Shown: one piece after another, positions 7,994 through 17,300 of the stretch
Layout: every line of letters starts with the position of its first letter
How positions within the stretch are numbered: position 1 is the first letter of the stretch
Origin: JAPKZH01 sp964537875
GTDB taxonomy: Bacteria; Acidobacteriota; Aminicenantia; Aminicenantales; UBA4085
DNA length: 46,226 nt
Reading direction: 5' to 3'
NCBI GenBank assembly: GCA_964537875.1
Contig: CAZIDN010000027.1
Coordinates: 1-46,226, forward strand
Notes under the pieces: model-generated
What the model was told of the DNA's origin: nothing
What the model saw: the letters and a program-made list of their open reading frames with translations, nothing else
The model's database searches: none
Program-made: the position numbers and the translations under genes

Positions 7994-8014
7994 CGACTCT
8001 CCCGATTCGCAGCA

Positions 8015-8043
8015 ACAATAGCAGAATATGGCCCCTTTGGCAA
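8015..8043 (-). promoter_or_regulatory. Promoter of pyrK-pyrD
   Basis: On the minus strand TTGCCA (8038-8043), 17 nt, then TATTGT (8015-8020). The start near 8008 leaves about 15 nt of leader. There is no room for a PyrR-type attenuator between promoter and gene. Confidence 0.5.
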
Positions 8044-8082
8044 CACGTGAGAGACAATTCAGGGAAAAAATTCGGGGAAAAC

Positions 8083-8126
8083 TTGGGGACAGGTACTTCA
8101 TTCAGAAAAGAAGTACCTGTCCCCAA
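8083..8126. repeat. Perfect 17-bp inverted repeat of the GGGGACAGGTAC type
   Basis: TTGGGGACAGGTACTTC (8083-8099) and its exact complement (8110-8126) are separated by 10 nt. A T-run follows on the plus strand, so it could also terminate plus-strand transcripts. Sequences built on GGGGACAGGTAC are common REP-like palindromes in bacteria and are often linked to Y1 (RAYT) transposases; none is in this window. A related arm, GGGGACACGTACCGAATTCC, begins at 46203 and runs off the end. Apart from this the 8044-8248 gap shows nothing recognisable. Confidence 0.75.
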
Positions 8127-8248
8127 ATTTTTTTCTTAACTCTCCTTCCCACTGTTCAGGCGCTTCGGCTGCTGCGGGGCAGTAGCCGCGCCACCCATTC
8201 TCCCCAAAGTGTTTTGCATCATCACAAAAAACGAGATGCTAGCGTGTC

Positions 8249-8695
8249 TTAAGGTTGGGCATCTCTTTTTCTGGACATAATAACCGGACCGGATTTAGCG
8301 AAAAGTGCGCAGAGCGACATCAGAAGCAGGACACCGTCCTGCAAAAGGAGCCGCCAGTCCGCTCTGTGGCTGAGGATTCCGAAGCAGCCGCAGTCTGTGT
8401 CGATTCCGCGGGCCATGGTGACCCCCACCAGGATGATGAATCCTATGAGGAGGGCGGAGGCGAGAAGGGCGCTCGGCCGGCGCAAGATTCCCGTGATGAG
8501 CAGGGCGCCGCAGAGGATCTCGATCCAGGGAAGGATGAGGGCCGTCAAGAAGGACACCTCGTGAGAAACGATGCGGAAATTCTTGATGTTTTGGGCGAAC
8601 TCCAAAGGATCGCCGACCTTGAGGAGGCCCGCTGCAAAGAACGCTCCGCCGACGATCAGACGGAACGCCAACAGGAAATATTTATTGCGGATCAT
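8249..8695 (-). CDS. MauE/DoxX-like membrane protein
   Basis: This is a 148-residue, four-helix membrane protein. The opening RLIVGGAFFAAGLLKVGDPLEFAQ is the DoxX/MauE signature. The loop DTDCGCFGILS, with two cysteines close together, is the hallmark of the MauE-like branch, whose members supply reducing equivalents for disulfide or cofactor maturation in the envelope. It overlaps the 3' end of the upstream rhodanese gene by 14 nt, so the two are probably co-translated and act together on thiol or sulfur chemistry. That pairing is inference. Confidence 0.85.
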   Translation of the reverse strand: MIRNKYFLLAFRLIVGGAFFAAGLLKVGDPLEFAQNIKNFRIVSHEVSFLTALILPWIEILCGALLITGILRRPSALLASALLIGFIILVGVTMARGIDTDCGCFGILSHRADWRLLLQDGVLLLMSLCALFAKSGPVIMSRKRDAQP

Positions 8696-9167
8696 GTCCT
8701 TTGGCTGTCGGGTGACCGGTGCCCACCCATTCGGCCCAGCCTCCCGTAAAAACGCGGATATTCTTATAGCCCTGGCTGTGCAGGATCTTGGCCAAGGCCA
8801 GGCTCTCCTGGCAGTCTCCCCCGTCGCAATAAACGACGATTGTTTTATCCCAAGGGACGTTGAGCGGCGACTGCAATTTTTTCTTGTTATCTTCGAGAGG
8901 GATGCTCACAGCGTTCAGAATGTGGCCTTCCGAGAATTTTTGCTTCGGCCGGCTGTCAATAAATAAAGCGCTTCCGCGGACGAACAGCTCCTCGGCCTCG
9001 GCCAGGCCGATCAGGATGATGCCGGGATATTTGTCGGACGAAAAAAGGCTCTCCCGGAATTCGCCCTTGAGGAATTTCTGGAGCAGGGGAAAGTTGGCAG
9101 CCAAGCCCAAAAGAACGGCGGCCAGGACGATCAGCGTTGCCCCCGCGACGGTCTTTTTAAAATTCAT
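8682..9167 (-). CDS. Membrane-anchored rhodanese-like protein
   Basis: This is a protein of about 161 residues with one N-terminal hydrophobic helix (residues about 6-26) and a single rhodanese domain that would lie outside the cytoplasmic membrane. The domain shows LFIDSRPKQKFSEGHILNAVSIP, then the active loop VVYCDGGDCQESLALAKIL with the candidate persulfide cysteine, and ends with the GGWAEW motif. The ATG at 9167 is chosen; a TTG four codons earlier is possible, and neither has a convincing ribosome binding site. It lies directly before the MauE-like gene. Rhodaneses move sulfane sulfur; the substrate here is unknown. Confidence 0.87.
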   Translation of the reverse strand: MNFKKTVAGATLIVLAAVLLGLAANFPLLQKFLKGEFRESLFSSDKYPGIILIGLAEAEELFVRGSALFIDSRPKQKFSEGHILNAVSIPLEDNKKKLQSPLNVPWDKTIVVYCDGGDCQESLALAKILHSQGYKNIRVFTGGWAEWVGTGHPTAKGHDPQ

Positions 9168-9240
9168 GGAGAACAACAATCATGGTCGGCGCTCTGAAGG
9201 CCTCGGCAGGTCGAAGGGGGCTGTCTCATATCTGAGGCGG

Positions 9241-10440
9241 CTATTTTTCGACCGTGCTTTTATATTTTTCCAGCCCGGCTTTGAATATTTCAACGGCGCG
9301 TTTCAGGTCTTTTTCGTTGAGGACATAGGCGATCCGGATTTCATCCTTGCCTTTGCCGGGCGTTGAATAGAATCCCGGGCCCGGCGCCACCATGACCGTT
9401 TCCTTGTTGACTTCGAAATCGGTCAGCATCCACACCGCAAACCGTTCCGTGTCGTGGATGGGAAGCTTCACGCTCATGTAAAAAGCGCCCTGGGGTTTAT
9501 GGACGACGACTCCCGGAATGGCGCTCAGGCCTTCGTAGAGGATATCGCGTCTCCTCTGGTATTCCAGCCGGACCGGCTCGAAATAGCCCATGCCCATCTT
9601 GTAGGCGGCCAGGGCGGCTTTCTGCTCGATCGTCGGCGGACAGAGCCGGGCCTGAGCAAAGCGGAGCAGCGCCTGGTAGACGGTCTCGTTCCTGGAGATG
9701 GCAGCGCCGATCCGCGCTCCGCAGCAGCTGAACCGCTTGGAAATGCTGTCCACGACGATGACGTTATCCTTGATCTCTTCAAACTCCAGGACGCTCTTGT
9801 GCCATCCGCCGTCATAGATGAATTCCTTGTAGACCTCGTCGCCGATCAGAAATAGATTATGCTTGAGGACAAGGGCAACAACTCGCTCCATCTCCTCGGG
9901 CGTATAGACGCTGCCGGTCGGATTGTTGGGCGAGCAGAGGACGATCGCCCTGGTCTTCGGGGTGATCTTGGCCTCGATGACATCTTTCGGAGGCAGGCGG
10001 TAGCCGTCTTCCGCATGCAAAGTGAGGGGGACAATTTTGATACAGGAGGCGGAGGCATAACCGTTATAGTTTGTGTAAAAAGGCTCGGGGATGATGATCT
10101 CATCTCCCGGGTCGGCCACGACGCAAAAGGCGAACAGGATCGCCTCCGAGCCGCCGCAGGTGATGATGACATTTTCCGAATCCAGGGGGATTTTGTAGGA
10201 ATTGAAATACTGGGCGATGGCCTGCCGCAGTTCCAGGAATCCTTGGGCCGGCCCGTAGGCCAGGATTTTTTCGCTGTAGCCGCGGACGGCATCGAGAATC
10301 GGCTGGGGTGTGGGGATATCCGGATCGCCGATGTTCAAAAAATAGATATGGATGCCCTTGGCCAGGGCCTGGTCGGCATAGGGCTTCAGCTTCCTGATGG
10401 GAGACGCCTGGATTGTCCGGCCTCTATGAGATAATTCCAT
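9241..10440 (-). CDS. PLP-dependent aminotransferase, class I/II
   Basis: This is a 399-residue fold-type I aminotransferase. Visible motifs are NIGDPDIPTPQPI (substrate entrance), the NNPTG block, GDEVYKEFIYDG and the lysine motif DSISKRFSCCGARIGAAIS, whose K binds PLP. The C-terminal arginine for the substrate carboxylate is expected near DEIRIAYVLN. The family includes aspartate, alanine and aromatic aminotransferases, and the exact substrate cannot be read from sequence. GAGGAG lies about 8 nt before the ATG, and a TTGACT-18-CATAAT promoter lies upstream. It is divergent from PPDK, which makes or uses pyruvate, so an alanine-type role is possible. Confidence 0.92.
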   Translation of the reverse strand: MELSHRGRTIQASPIRKLKPYADQALAKGIHIYFLNIGDPDIPTPQPILDAVRGYSEKILAYGPAQGFLELRQAIAQYFNSYKIPLDSENVIITCGGSEAILFAFCVVADPGDEIIIPEPFYTNYNGYASASCIKIVPLTLHAEDGYRLPPKDVIEAKITPKTRAIVLCSPNNPTGSVYTPEEMERVVALVLKHNLFLIGDEVYKEFIYDGGWHKSVLEFEEIKDNVIVVDSISKRFSCCGARIGAAISRNETVYQALLRFAQARLCPPTIEQKAALAAYKMGMGYFEPVRLEYQRRRDILYEGLSAIPGVVVHKPQGAFYMSVKLPIHDTERFAVWMLTDFEVNKETVMVAPGPGFYSTPGKGKDEIRIAYVLNEKDLKRAVEIFKAGLEKYKSTVEK

Positions 10441-10478
10441 ATAAGACTCCTCGCTACCGATTTATGAATGCTATGATG

Positions 10479-10508
10479 ATTATGGCCTAAATTCTCGGGA
10501 GAAGTCAA
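10479..10508 (-). promoter_or_regulatory. Promoter of the aminotransferase gene
   Basis: On the minus strand TTGACT (10503-10508), 18 nt, then CATAAT (10479-10484). It lies just outside the palindrome at 10525-10691. Confidence 0.5.
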
Positions 10509-10524
10509 AGCCTATCGGCAAAAA

Positions 10525-10691
10525 GCATTTTCAAATATGTGATTTTCTCTCGGTGCCGGAATCGCCCCCCGGCCCCCTGGGGAACCAGTCCCGTCGGTTC
10601 CCCCCGTCGAAAAGCCGACGGGACCCCCCTCCGCTATTGGGACCTCAGGGGCGATTCCGGCACCGAGAGAAAATCACACAAATGGAAATGC
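10525..10691. repeat. Large imperfect palindrome, family A copy 1
   Basis: The left half, with TGTGATTTTCTCTCGGTGCC (from 10538), is repeated as its reverse complement ending at 10678. The pairing extends to GCATTT (10525) and AAATGC (10691) with a few mismatches. Inside are competing hairpins: GGGGAACC/GGTTCCCC and CCCGTCGG/CCGACGGG. A second copy at 38460-38630 is nearly identical in the core. It lies between divergent promoters and has no coding content, although a proline-rich frame runs through it. Confidence 0.85.
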
Positions 10692-10711
10692 TTATCTATC
10701 GGCCGCTCGGC

Positions 10712-10741
10712 TTGAATTTTAAACCGTTTCTGGTGTATAAA
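10712..10741 (+). promoter_or_regulatory. Promoter of ppdK
   Basis: TTGAAT (10712-10717), 18 nt, then TATAAA (10736-10741). The start near 10748 leaves about 35 nt of AT-rich leader with AAGGAG before the ATG. Confidence 0.45.
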
Positions 10742-10782
10742 TAATGGTTTATATTTTCGCTTATAGATCAAGGAGCTATATT

Positions 10783-13503
10783 ATGGGCAAAAAATACGTG
10801 TACTTTTTCAGGACCGGCGCTGCCGAAGGCCATAAGAACATGAAGGACCTCCTCGGAGGAAAAGGCGCCAACCTGGCCGAAATGGCCGGCATTGGGCTGC
10901 CTGTCCCTCCGGGTTTCACGGTTTCCACGGAAGTCTGCAATCTTTTTTCCAAGGCCGGGGGAAAGCTCCCCGAGGACATTCACAAATCGATCCGGGCGAA
11001 CTTGAAGAAGCTGGAGAAAATCACCGGCCAGAAGTTCGGGGACGAGGCGAATCCCCTGCTCGTCTCCGTCCGATCGGGAGCGAAATTCTCCATGCCCGGC
11101 ATGATGGATACCATCCTCAACCTGGGGCTGACGGACAAGACCATCCAAGGACTCATGGCCAAGAGCGGCAACAAGCGGTTTGCCCTCGACTGCTACCGGC
11201 GCCTGATCCACATGTTCGGCGACGTCGTCCTCGATGTCTCCAAGAAGAAATTCGAGGAAATCCTGAGGGCCAAAAAAGACGAATATAAGATCGGAAAAGA
11301 TTCGGATATCTCGGAAAAGGTCCTGGAGGAGATCCTTATCGACTACAAGAAGCTGGTGAAGGCCGAGACCGGCCGGGATTTTCCCCAGGATGTCCATAAG
11401 CAGCTGGACATGGCCGTCAGCTCGGTGTTCAAGTCCTGGAACAATCCCAGGGCCATCACCTACCGGCGCGAATACCATATCCCCGATAATCTGGGGACCG
11501 CCGTCAATGTCCAGCTCATGGTCTTCGGCAATTTCGGCGATCGATCCGGCACCGGCGTCGGCTTCACCCGGAACCCGGCCACCGGCGAGAAGGAAGTCTA
11601 CGGCGAATATCTGTTGAACGCCCAGGGAGAAGATGTCGTGGCCGGGATCCGGACGCCGTCGCCCTTGCTTCACCTGAAGAACGAGATGCCCAAGGTGTTC
11701 AAGGAGCTCAAGACGACGACGGACAGGCTGGAAAAGCACTACGGCGATGTCCAGGATTTCGAGTTCACCATCCAGGAAGAAAAGCTCTATATGCTCCAGA
11801 CCCGGAACGGAAAACGGACTGGGCAGGCGGCGGTCAAGATCGCCGTGGACCTGGTCGAAGAAGGCCTTATCAAAAAGGAAGAGGCCCTGCTCAAGGTCGA
11901 GCCTGATGCGCTCAATCAGCTTCTCCATCCGGTCTTCAACCTCGAAGAAAAACAAAAACACGCGGTCCTGGCCACGGGGCTGGCCGCTTCACCCGGAGCT
12001 GCCGCGGGGCAGGCCGTCTTTACGGCCAACGAAGCGGTGGCCTGGAAAGCCGAGGGGAAAAAGGTCATCTTGGTCAGAGAGGAAACATCGCCCGACGACA
12101 TTCACGGCATGAGCGCCGCCCAGGGCATCCTGACGGCGACGGGCGGCATGACCTCCCATGCCGCGGTGGTCGGACGCCAGATGGGCAAGCCGGCCGTGGT
12201 CGGCTGCGGCGCCGTCAAGGTCAATGAAGAGCAGAAATATTTCCATATCGGAAAGCAGAAGATCGCCGAAGGCGAATGGATTTCCATCGACGGCGGTACG
12301 GGCGAAGTCTTCTTAGGCGAGATCAAGACCCAGCCTTCGGAGATCATCCAGGTCGTGCGCGGCGAAAAGAAGGCCAAAGACTCCAAGATCTACCGATATT
12401 TTTCCAAGCTCCTGTCCTGGGCCGACCAGGTCCGAAAGCTCAAAGTGCGGGCCAATTCCGATACGCCGGCCGACGCCAGGACGGCCTTTGCCTTCGGCGC
12501 CCAGGGGATCGGCCTGGCCCGGACCGAGCACATGTTCTTCGGGCCCGACCGGCTGCCCATCGTCAAGGACATGATCCTCTCCGAAACCGAGGAAGACAGG
12601 CGCAAGTTTTTGGACAAGCTTTTGCCCTTCCAGAAAAAGGACTTTTACGAATTCTTCAAGGAGATGCATGGCAATCCCGTCACCATCCGGACCATCGATC
12701 CGCCGCTGCACGAGTTCCTGCCCAACAGAGAGGATTTGATGGTCGAGCTGGCCACGCTGAAGGCTTCGGGGAGCAGCGATAAGGCGAAGATCGAGGAGTT
12801 GGAAAAATTGCTGGAGCGGGTGAAAACGCTGTCCGAGTTTAACCCGATGCTGGGCCACAGGGGATGCCGGCTCGGCATTTCCTACCCGGAGATCACGGAG
12901 ATGCAGGCCAAGGCAATTTTTGAAGCCGCCTGCGAGATTGTCAAAGAAGGGGGTAAGGTCTTTCCCGAGATCATGGTCCCTTTGGTCGGAAATGTCACCG
13001 AACTCGCCAACCAGAAAGAGATCATCGTCCGCATCGCCAAGGAAGTCATGGCCAAGCACAAGGTCAAGTTGGATTACATGGTGGGGACAATGATCGAGAT
13101 CCCGCGGGCGGCCCTGACGGCGGATGAAGTCGCCCAGGAAGCGGAGTTCTTCTCGTTCGGCACCAACGACCTGACCCAGACAACCTACGGCGTCTCCCGC
13201 GACGACGGCGGCAAGTTCCTCAATTATTACCTCGAGAAGGGAATCTGGAAGGACGACCCGTTCGAGACGATCGACCAGAACGGCGTGGGGCAGCTGATGA
13301 AGATGGCCGTAGAGAAAGGCCGCAAGACCAAGCCGAACCTCAAGGTTGGAATTTGCGGCGTCCACGGCGGCGACCCGCGGTCGATCGTCTTCTGCCACAA
13401 GATCGGGTTGAACTACGTCAGCTGCTCGGCCTACCAGATCCCGATCGCCCGGCTGGCCGCGGCCCAGGTGGCCCTGGCCAAGAAAGAAGACGCCGCCGAT
13501 TGA
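10783..13503 (+). CDS. ppdK: Pyruvate, phosphate dikinase
   Basis: PPDK interconverts pyruvate, ATP and Pi with PEP, AMP and PPi in the cytoplasm. The 906 residues cover the full family length. The N-terminal ATP-grasp part shows KDLLGGKGANLAEMAGIGLP. The swivelling phosphohistidine domain has GGMTSHAAVVGRQMGKPAVV (near residue 455). The C-terminal PEP barrel contains GLARTEHMFF, LGHRGCRLGISYPEI, FSFGTNDLTQTTYG and GICGVHGGDPRSI. In the last motif the usual CGEHGG reads CGVHGG, a glutamate-to-valine change beside the catalytic cysteine. AAGGAG 7 nt upstream supports the ATG at 10783 over one 13 codons earlier. Confidence 0.97.
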   Translation: MGKKYVYFFRTGAAEGHKNMKDLLGGKGANLAEMAGIGLPVPPGFTVSTEVCNLFSKAGGKLPEDIHKSIRANLKKLEKITGQKFGDEANPLLVSVRSGAKFSMPGMMDTILNLGLTDKTIQGLMAKSGNKRFALDCYRRLIHMFGDVVLDVSKKKFEEILRAKKDEYKIGKDSDISEKVLEEILIDYKKLVKAETGRDFPQDVHKQLDMAVSSVFKSWNNPRAITYRREYHIPDNLGTAVNVQLMVFGNFGDRSGTGVGFTRNPATGEKEVYGEYLLNAQGEDVVAGIRTPSPLLHLKNEMPKVFKELKTTTDRLEKHYGDVQDFEFTIQEEKLYMLQTRNGKRTGQAAVKIAVDLVEEGLIKKEEALLKVEPDALNQLLHPVFNLEEKQKHAVLATGLAASPGAAAGQAVFTANEAVAWKAEGKKVILVREETSPDDIHGMSAAQGILTATGGMTSHAAVVGRQMGKPAVVGCGAVKVNEEQKYFHIGKQKIAEGEWISIDGGTGEVFLGEIKTQPSEIIQVVRGEKKAKDSKIYRYFSKLLSWADQVRKLKVRANSDTPADARTAFAFGAQGIGLARTEHMFFGPDRLPIVKDMILSETEEDRRKFLDKLLPFQKKDFYEFFKEMHGNPVTIRTIDPPLHEFLPNREDLMVELATLKASGSSDKAKIEELEKLLERVKTLSEFNPMLGHRGCRLGISYPEITEMQAKAIFEAACEIVKEGGKVFPEIMVPLVGNVTELANQKEIIVRIAKEVMAKHKVKLDYMVGTMIEIPRAALTADEVAQEAEFFSFGTNDLTQTTYGVSRDDGGKFLNYYLEKGIWKDDPFETIDQNGVGQLMKMAVEKGRKTKPNLKVGICGVHGGDPRSIVFCHKIGLNYVSCSAYQIPIARLAAAQVALAKKEDAAD

Positions 13504-13584
13504 TGTGATGGGCTCTCGGGATGATATCGGCCTATCAATGTCTTCCTCTGAACAAATGAAGCGTTCAGAGCCTTGAAAATTTTG

Positions 13585-13618
13585 CCACTCAAGAAGTTTT
13601 AAGAGCTTTTATGAGTGG
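13585..13618. repeat. Small inverted repeat before the NodN/MaoC-like gene
   Basis: CCACTCA (13585-13591) and TGAGTGG (13612-13618) enclose a 20-nt AT-rich loop. It could be the end of the ppdK transcript or an operator. There is no T-run after it. Confidence 0.3.
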
Positions 13619-13653
13619 GAGCAAGGTTTTCGGAAATTAAAGGAGCGGAAGAA

Positions 13654-14112
13654 TTGGCGGAGCGTTTGACCCCCAGGAAGCTTAAATCCCATCTCGGCAA
13701 AGAAATCGGAACATCCGACTGGTTCGTCATGACCCAGGACCGGATCAACGCCTTTGCCGAGTGCAGCGAGGACAGGCAGTGGATTCACGTTGATCTGGAG
13801 CGGGCGGCCAAGAGCCCTCTCCGGGGAACAGTTGCCCATGGCTTTCTCCTCTTGTCGCTCGTCGCCCACTTTCTCCAGCAGCTGCCGCTGTTTCAGATGA
13901 AGTTCAAGATGGCCGCCAATTACGGCTTGGACAGGGTCCGCTTCATCAAGGCCGTCCGGCCCGGCGCCCGAATCCGCAACCGGGCCGTCCTCAAGGATAT
14001 CCAAAAAAAGGGATTCCGCAAAGCCCTTCTCAAAATCGAGAATACCCTGGAAATCGAAGGGGAGAAAAAGCCGGCTATGGTCGCCGAGCTCCTGGTGCTT
14101 ATCTATTTTTAG
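13654..14112 (+). CDS. NodN/MaoC-like hot-dog dehydratase
   Basis: This is a 152-residue hot-dog protein of the MaoC/NodN group, whose better-known members hydrate enoyl-CoA thioesters. The signature MTQDRINAFAECSEDRQWIH followed by VDLERA keeps the Asp and His of the hydratase motif. The segment GTVAHGFLLLSLVAHF forms the central helix. A TTG start at 13654 is proposed because AAAGGAG lies 8 nt before it. A GTG at 13615 would add 13 residues without a ribosome binding site. It is a single gene at the left edge of the defence island. The acyl substrate is unknown. Confidence 0.85.
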   Translation: MAERLTPRKLKSHLGKEIGTSDWFVMTQDRINAFAECSEDRQWIHVDLERAAKSPLRGTVAHGFLLLSLVAHFLQQLPLFQMKFKMAANYGLDRVRFIKAVRPGARIRNRAVLKDIQKKGFRKALLKIENTLEIEGEKKPAMVAELLVLIYF

Positions 14113-14235
14113 CAACCTTTCTCATTCTTAACCACAGCCTTTTGTGTCGGGTGCTTCTGGGGGTCGCTCCTAGACCGATACTGGGACCTTCGCCGGCAAT
14201 AACAAAATTTCAAACCATATAAACAGATTTTTATC

Positions 14236-14250
14236 AATAGCATAACTATT
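14236..14250. promoter_or_regulatory. Palindrome upstream of the defence promoter, possible operator
   Basis: AATAG-CATAA-CTATT is a perfect interrupted palindrome 13 nt upstream of the -35 box. It could bind the XRE domain of the first gene. This is inference; short palindromes also occur by chance in AT-rich DNA. Confidence 0.3.
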
Positions 14251-14263
14251 ATCGCGTGCCTAC

Positions 14264-14292
14264 TTGACAATTTTATTAACATGTGTTATAAT
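14264..14292 (+). promoter_or_regulatory. Perfect-consensus promoter of the defence island, with overlapping palindrome
   Basis: TTGACA (14264-14269), a 17-nt spacer and TATAAT (14287-14292) match the consensus at all positions. A 12-bp palindrome TAACATGTGTTA (14277-14288) lies in the spacer and touches the -10 box, an ideal place for a repressor. The rest of the 14113-14336 gap shows nothing else recognisable. Confidence 0.75.
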
Positions 14293-14336
14293 ATGGCTAA
14301 ATCTTGAGGAAATTGAGAATACTACAAGGAAGCTCA

Positions 14337-17300
14337 ATGGCGATTGAACCGATTATTAACGTTAAGCCAGATATTGATTATGCGGAACAAATAAAACGGC
14401 TTAGGGCCAAGTTCGAGCTTACTCAACGCGCGCTCGCGGATCGCCTTGGGGTTTCCTTCGTTACAGTCAATCGATGGGAGAACGGACAAGCCAAGCCTTC
14501 CCAGCTTTCCTGGAACCAACTCAGGAAGTTGGCAAAGGACTTGATGGACGAGGCGACTCCTGCTTTGAGCAGGGAACTGAACAAAAAATCCATCCGCCCG
14601 TCTATTCTCGATTTCACCGCCCGGCCTGATATCGTTAAGTTGTTAGCGGAAGGCGAAAGGCTATCCTTCGGTCACCTTGCTAATCCCGCTTTTGCCGCGG
14701 AAATCTCCAACATCGACGCTTTGCCCCATCAACGCATCGCTGTATACGACCATATGCTCAAGCAGCCCCGTTTAAGGTTCCTCCTGGCAGACGATGCCGG
14801 CGCCGGAAAGACCATCATGTCCGGTCTCTATATTCGGGAAATGCTCTCGCGGCGGCTTATTCGGCGCATTCTTATCGCACCCCCGGCCGGTCTTGTCGGT
14901 AATTGGCGGAGAGAATTTTTCACGCTCTTTAATCTTTCGTTCCGCATTGTCAGCGGTTTCGATGCCCTTCATGAAAATCCCTTTATGGGCGAAGACAGCG
15001 ACCGTTTGATCGTCAGCGTCGACACCCTGGCTGGTCTTCGCGTTTTCAACCGACTTAAGGAGACCTCAGTTGTTCCTTACGACCTCGTTATTTTTGATGA
15101 GGCGCACAAGCTGGCCGCGGACCGCGGCAGCGATATGCGCGTCCGAAAGACCGATCGTTATCGTTTAGCCGAATCATTAGCAGGTGTGCCAATACAAGAT
15201 GATTTATGGCGCCTGAGCTGGCAACCCTCCCATCTCTTACTCCTTACCGCAACGCCCCATATGGGAAAGGATTATCCATACTATGCCCTCTGGCGCTTAT
15301 TGGAACCGGAAATTCTTTCAACGCCGGAGGCATTTAAGGAATTTCCTGAGGACGAGCGGCGATCCCATTTCATCAGACGCTCCAAGGAGGAGATGATCTA
15401 CCTTGACGGCCGGCCGCTTTATCCAAAGCGGATATCGAACACTCTCGGTTTCGAGTTGAGCCAGGGCGAAGAAAGCGAACAAAAGCTCTATGATGAAACG
15501 ACCGAATTTCTTCGTTTTGTCTATAATAAAGCAAAACTTCTAAACCGCGAAGCTGCCCGCCTTGCGATGAGCGTTTTCCAGCGCCGCCTGGCAAGCTCGA
15601 CTTACGCCCTGCTAAGGTCATTTGAACGCCGGATCGAGAAATTGAACAAGCTCATTGAAGACGTCCAGACCGGAGCAATGACATCGGATCAGCTCAACGC
15701 CTTTCAGATCCACCTGGGCGAGGAAGGAGGTGTGCTCGATATTAGGACCGCTGATGATGAAACGCCCCAGGATGGCCGAGAAGAAAATGAAATCGACGAA
15801 GAAAAACTCCTCCAAGGCGTAGTGGCGACTTCTCTTGTCGACCTCACTGCGGAGAAAGACGAAGTTCATCGTCTCCTGGCCCTTGCCCGGAAAGTCTATG
15901 ATTCAGGTCAGGAGTCCAAGTTCGAAAAACTGCGTGAAGCCTTGGCCGATCCGAAATTCGCTGACGAAAAATTCATCGTCTTTACGGAGCACCACGACAC
16001 GCTGGATTTCCTCGTGAGAAGATTGCACGGCATGGGCTATACCGGCCAAATCGCGCAGATTCACGGTGGCATGGACTATAAAGAGCGCGAAGCCGAAATT
16101 GACCAATTCAAGAAACAGCACTCCGAAAACGGAGCTAGATTCCTCATATGCACGGACGCCGCTGGCGAAGGAATCAATCTCCAGTTTTGTTGGATCATGA
16201 TCAATTATGACGTGCCTTGGAACCCGGCACGTCTTGAGCAGCGTATGGGCCGCATCCATCGCTATGGCCAGAAGCACGATCCGGTTATTATCCTGAACCT
16301 TGTTGCGCCTTCGACTCGAGAAGGAAGGGTGCTCAAGGTCCTTCTCGACAAGCTTGAGAAAATCCGCAAAGAACTGCGATCCGAAAAAGTCTATGACTGC
16401 ATCGGCCGCATTTTCGAAGGCGTCTCTCTTAAGCATTACATGGAGCTGGCCGTCACGGAAGACGCCGAAGAAATAGCCCGGAATTTGGAAGGCCGTCTCA
16501 CAAAGGAACAAGTCGAAGCTCTTGCAGTGCGAGAGAAGGTACTTTTCGGCACTGGTGGAGATGTGGCAAAAGAACTTCCGCGTATCCGTGCCGACTTGGA
16601 GAAAGAAACTTATTTCAGGCTGCTTCCGGGCTACGTGCGGCAATATATCCAGCAAGCCGCGCCGCATATCAATATCGCGATCGATGGAGATTTGGACGGC
16701 ATTTTCGCACTTCGTCCCTTACGACCAGGTGCGATGGATTCTCTTTTTTCAGTGTTGGAGCTTTACCCTGAGGAAATGCGGGACAATTTTTCCGTCGTAA
16801 GGCCTCCGGACCGGAAAGACATTATATGGCTTCATCCCGGCGAACCTGTGTTTGAGCAACTCCGCGGATTGGTGGGCGGACTGCTTGCTGAGGAGGGAAA
16901 ACGAGGAGCGATCTTCATTGACCCTACTGCTGAAAAACCCTACTTCTTTCACCTTGCTCTCCTTTCCGTCATCCGAAAAGTCGATACGGAAATCTCCGCA
17001 TTGGCGAAAGAAGAGCTTTTGGAATGCCGGCTGGTCGGCATAAAGCAATGCGAAGGAGCGGACATCGTTCTTTGCCCGGTGGAGCATCTTCTTCTCCTGA
17101 AGGGTGGCCGCGGGCTGCCGGCTTCAGCCCAGCGGCCGGCCGCCGCCGCGATTGAAAGGAAAGAAGCTGCTCGCGCATATCTTTTTGAGAGGGTGGCGCG
17201 AGAAATGGCGCTCGAACACACGCGATTATTTCAAAAGAGGCTTCCTGAACGTGAAAGGCTCGTTTTGCAGAGTTTCGATTACCAGGAAGCAGAACTTGCC

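Noticed and set aside
10553..10744. Proline- and arginine-rich open frame in the palindrome, with a near-copy at 38490-38610
   Set aside because: Its similarity between copies comes from the conserved palindrome, not from protein selection. It has no ribosome binding site and the composition is that of the repeat.
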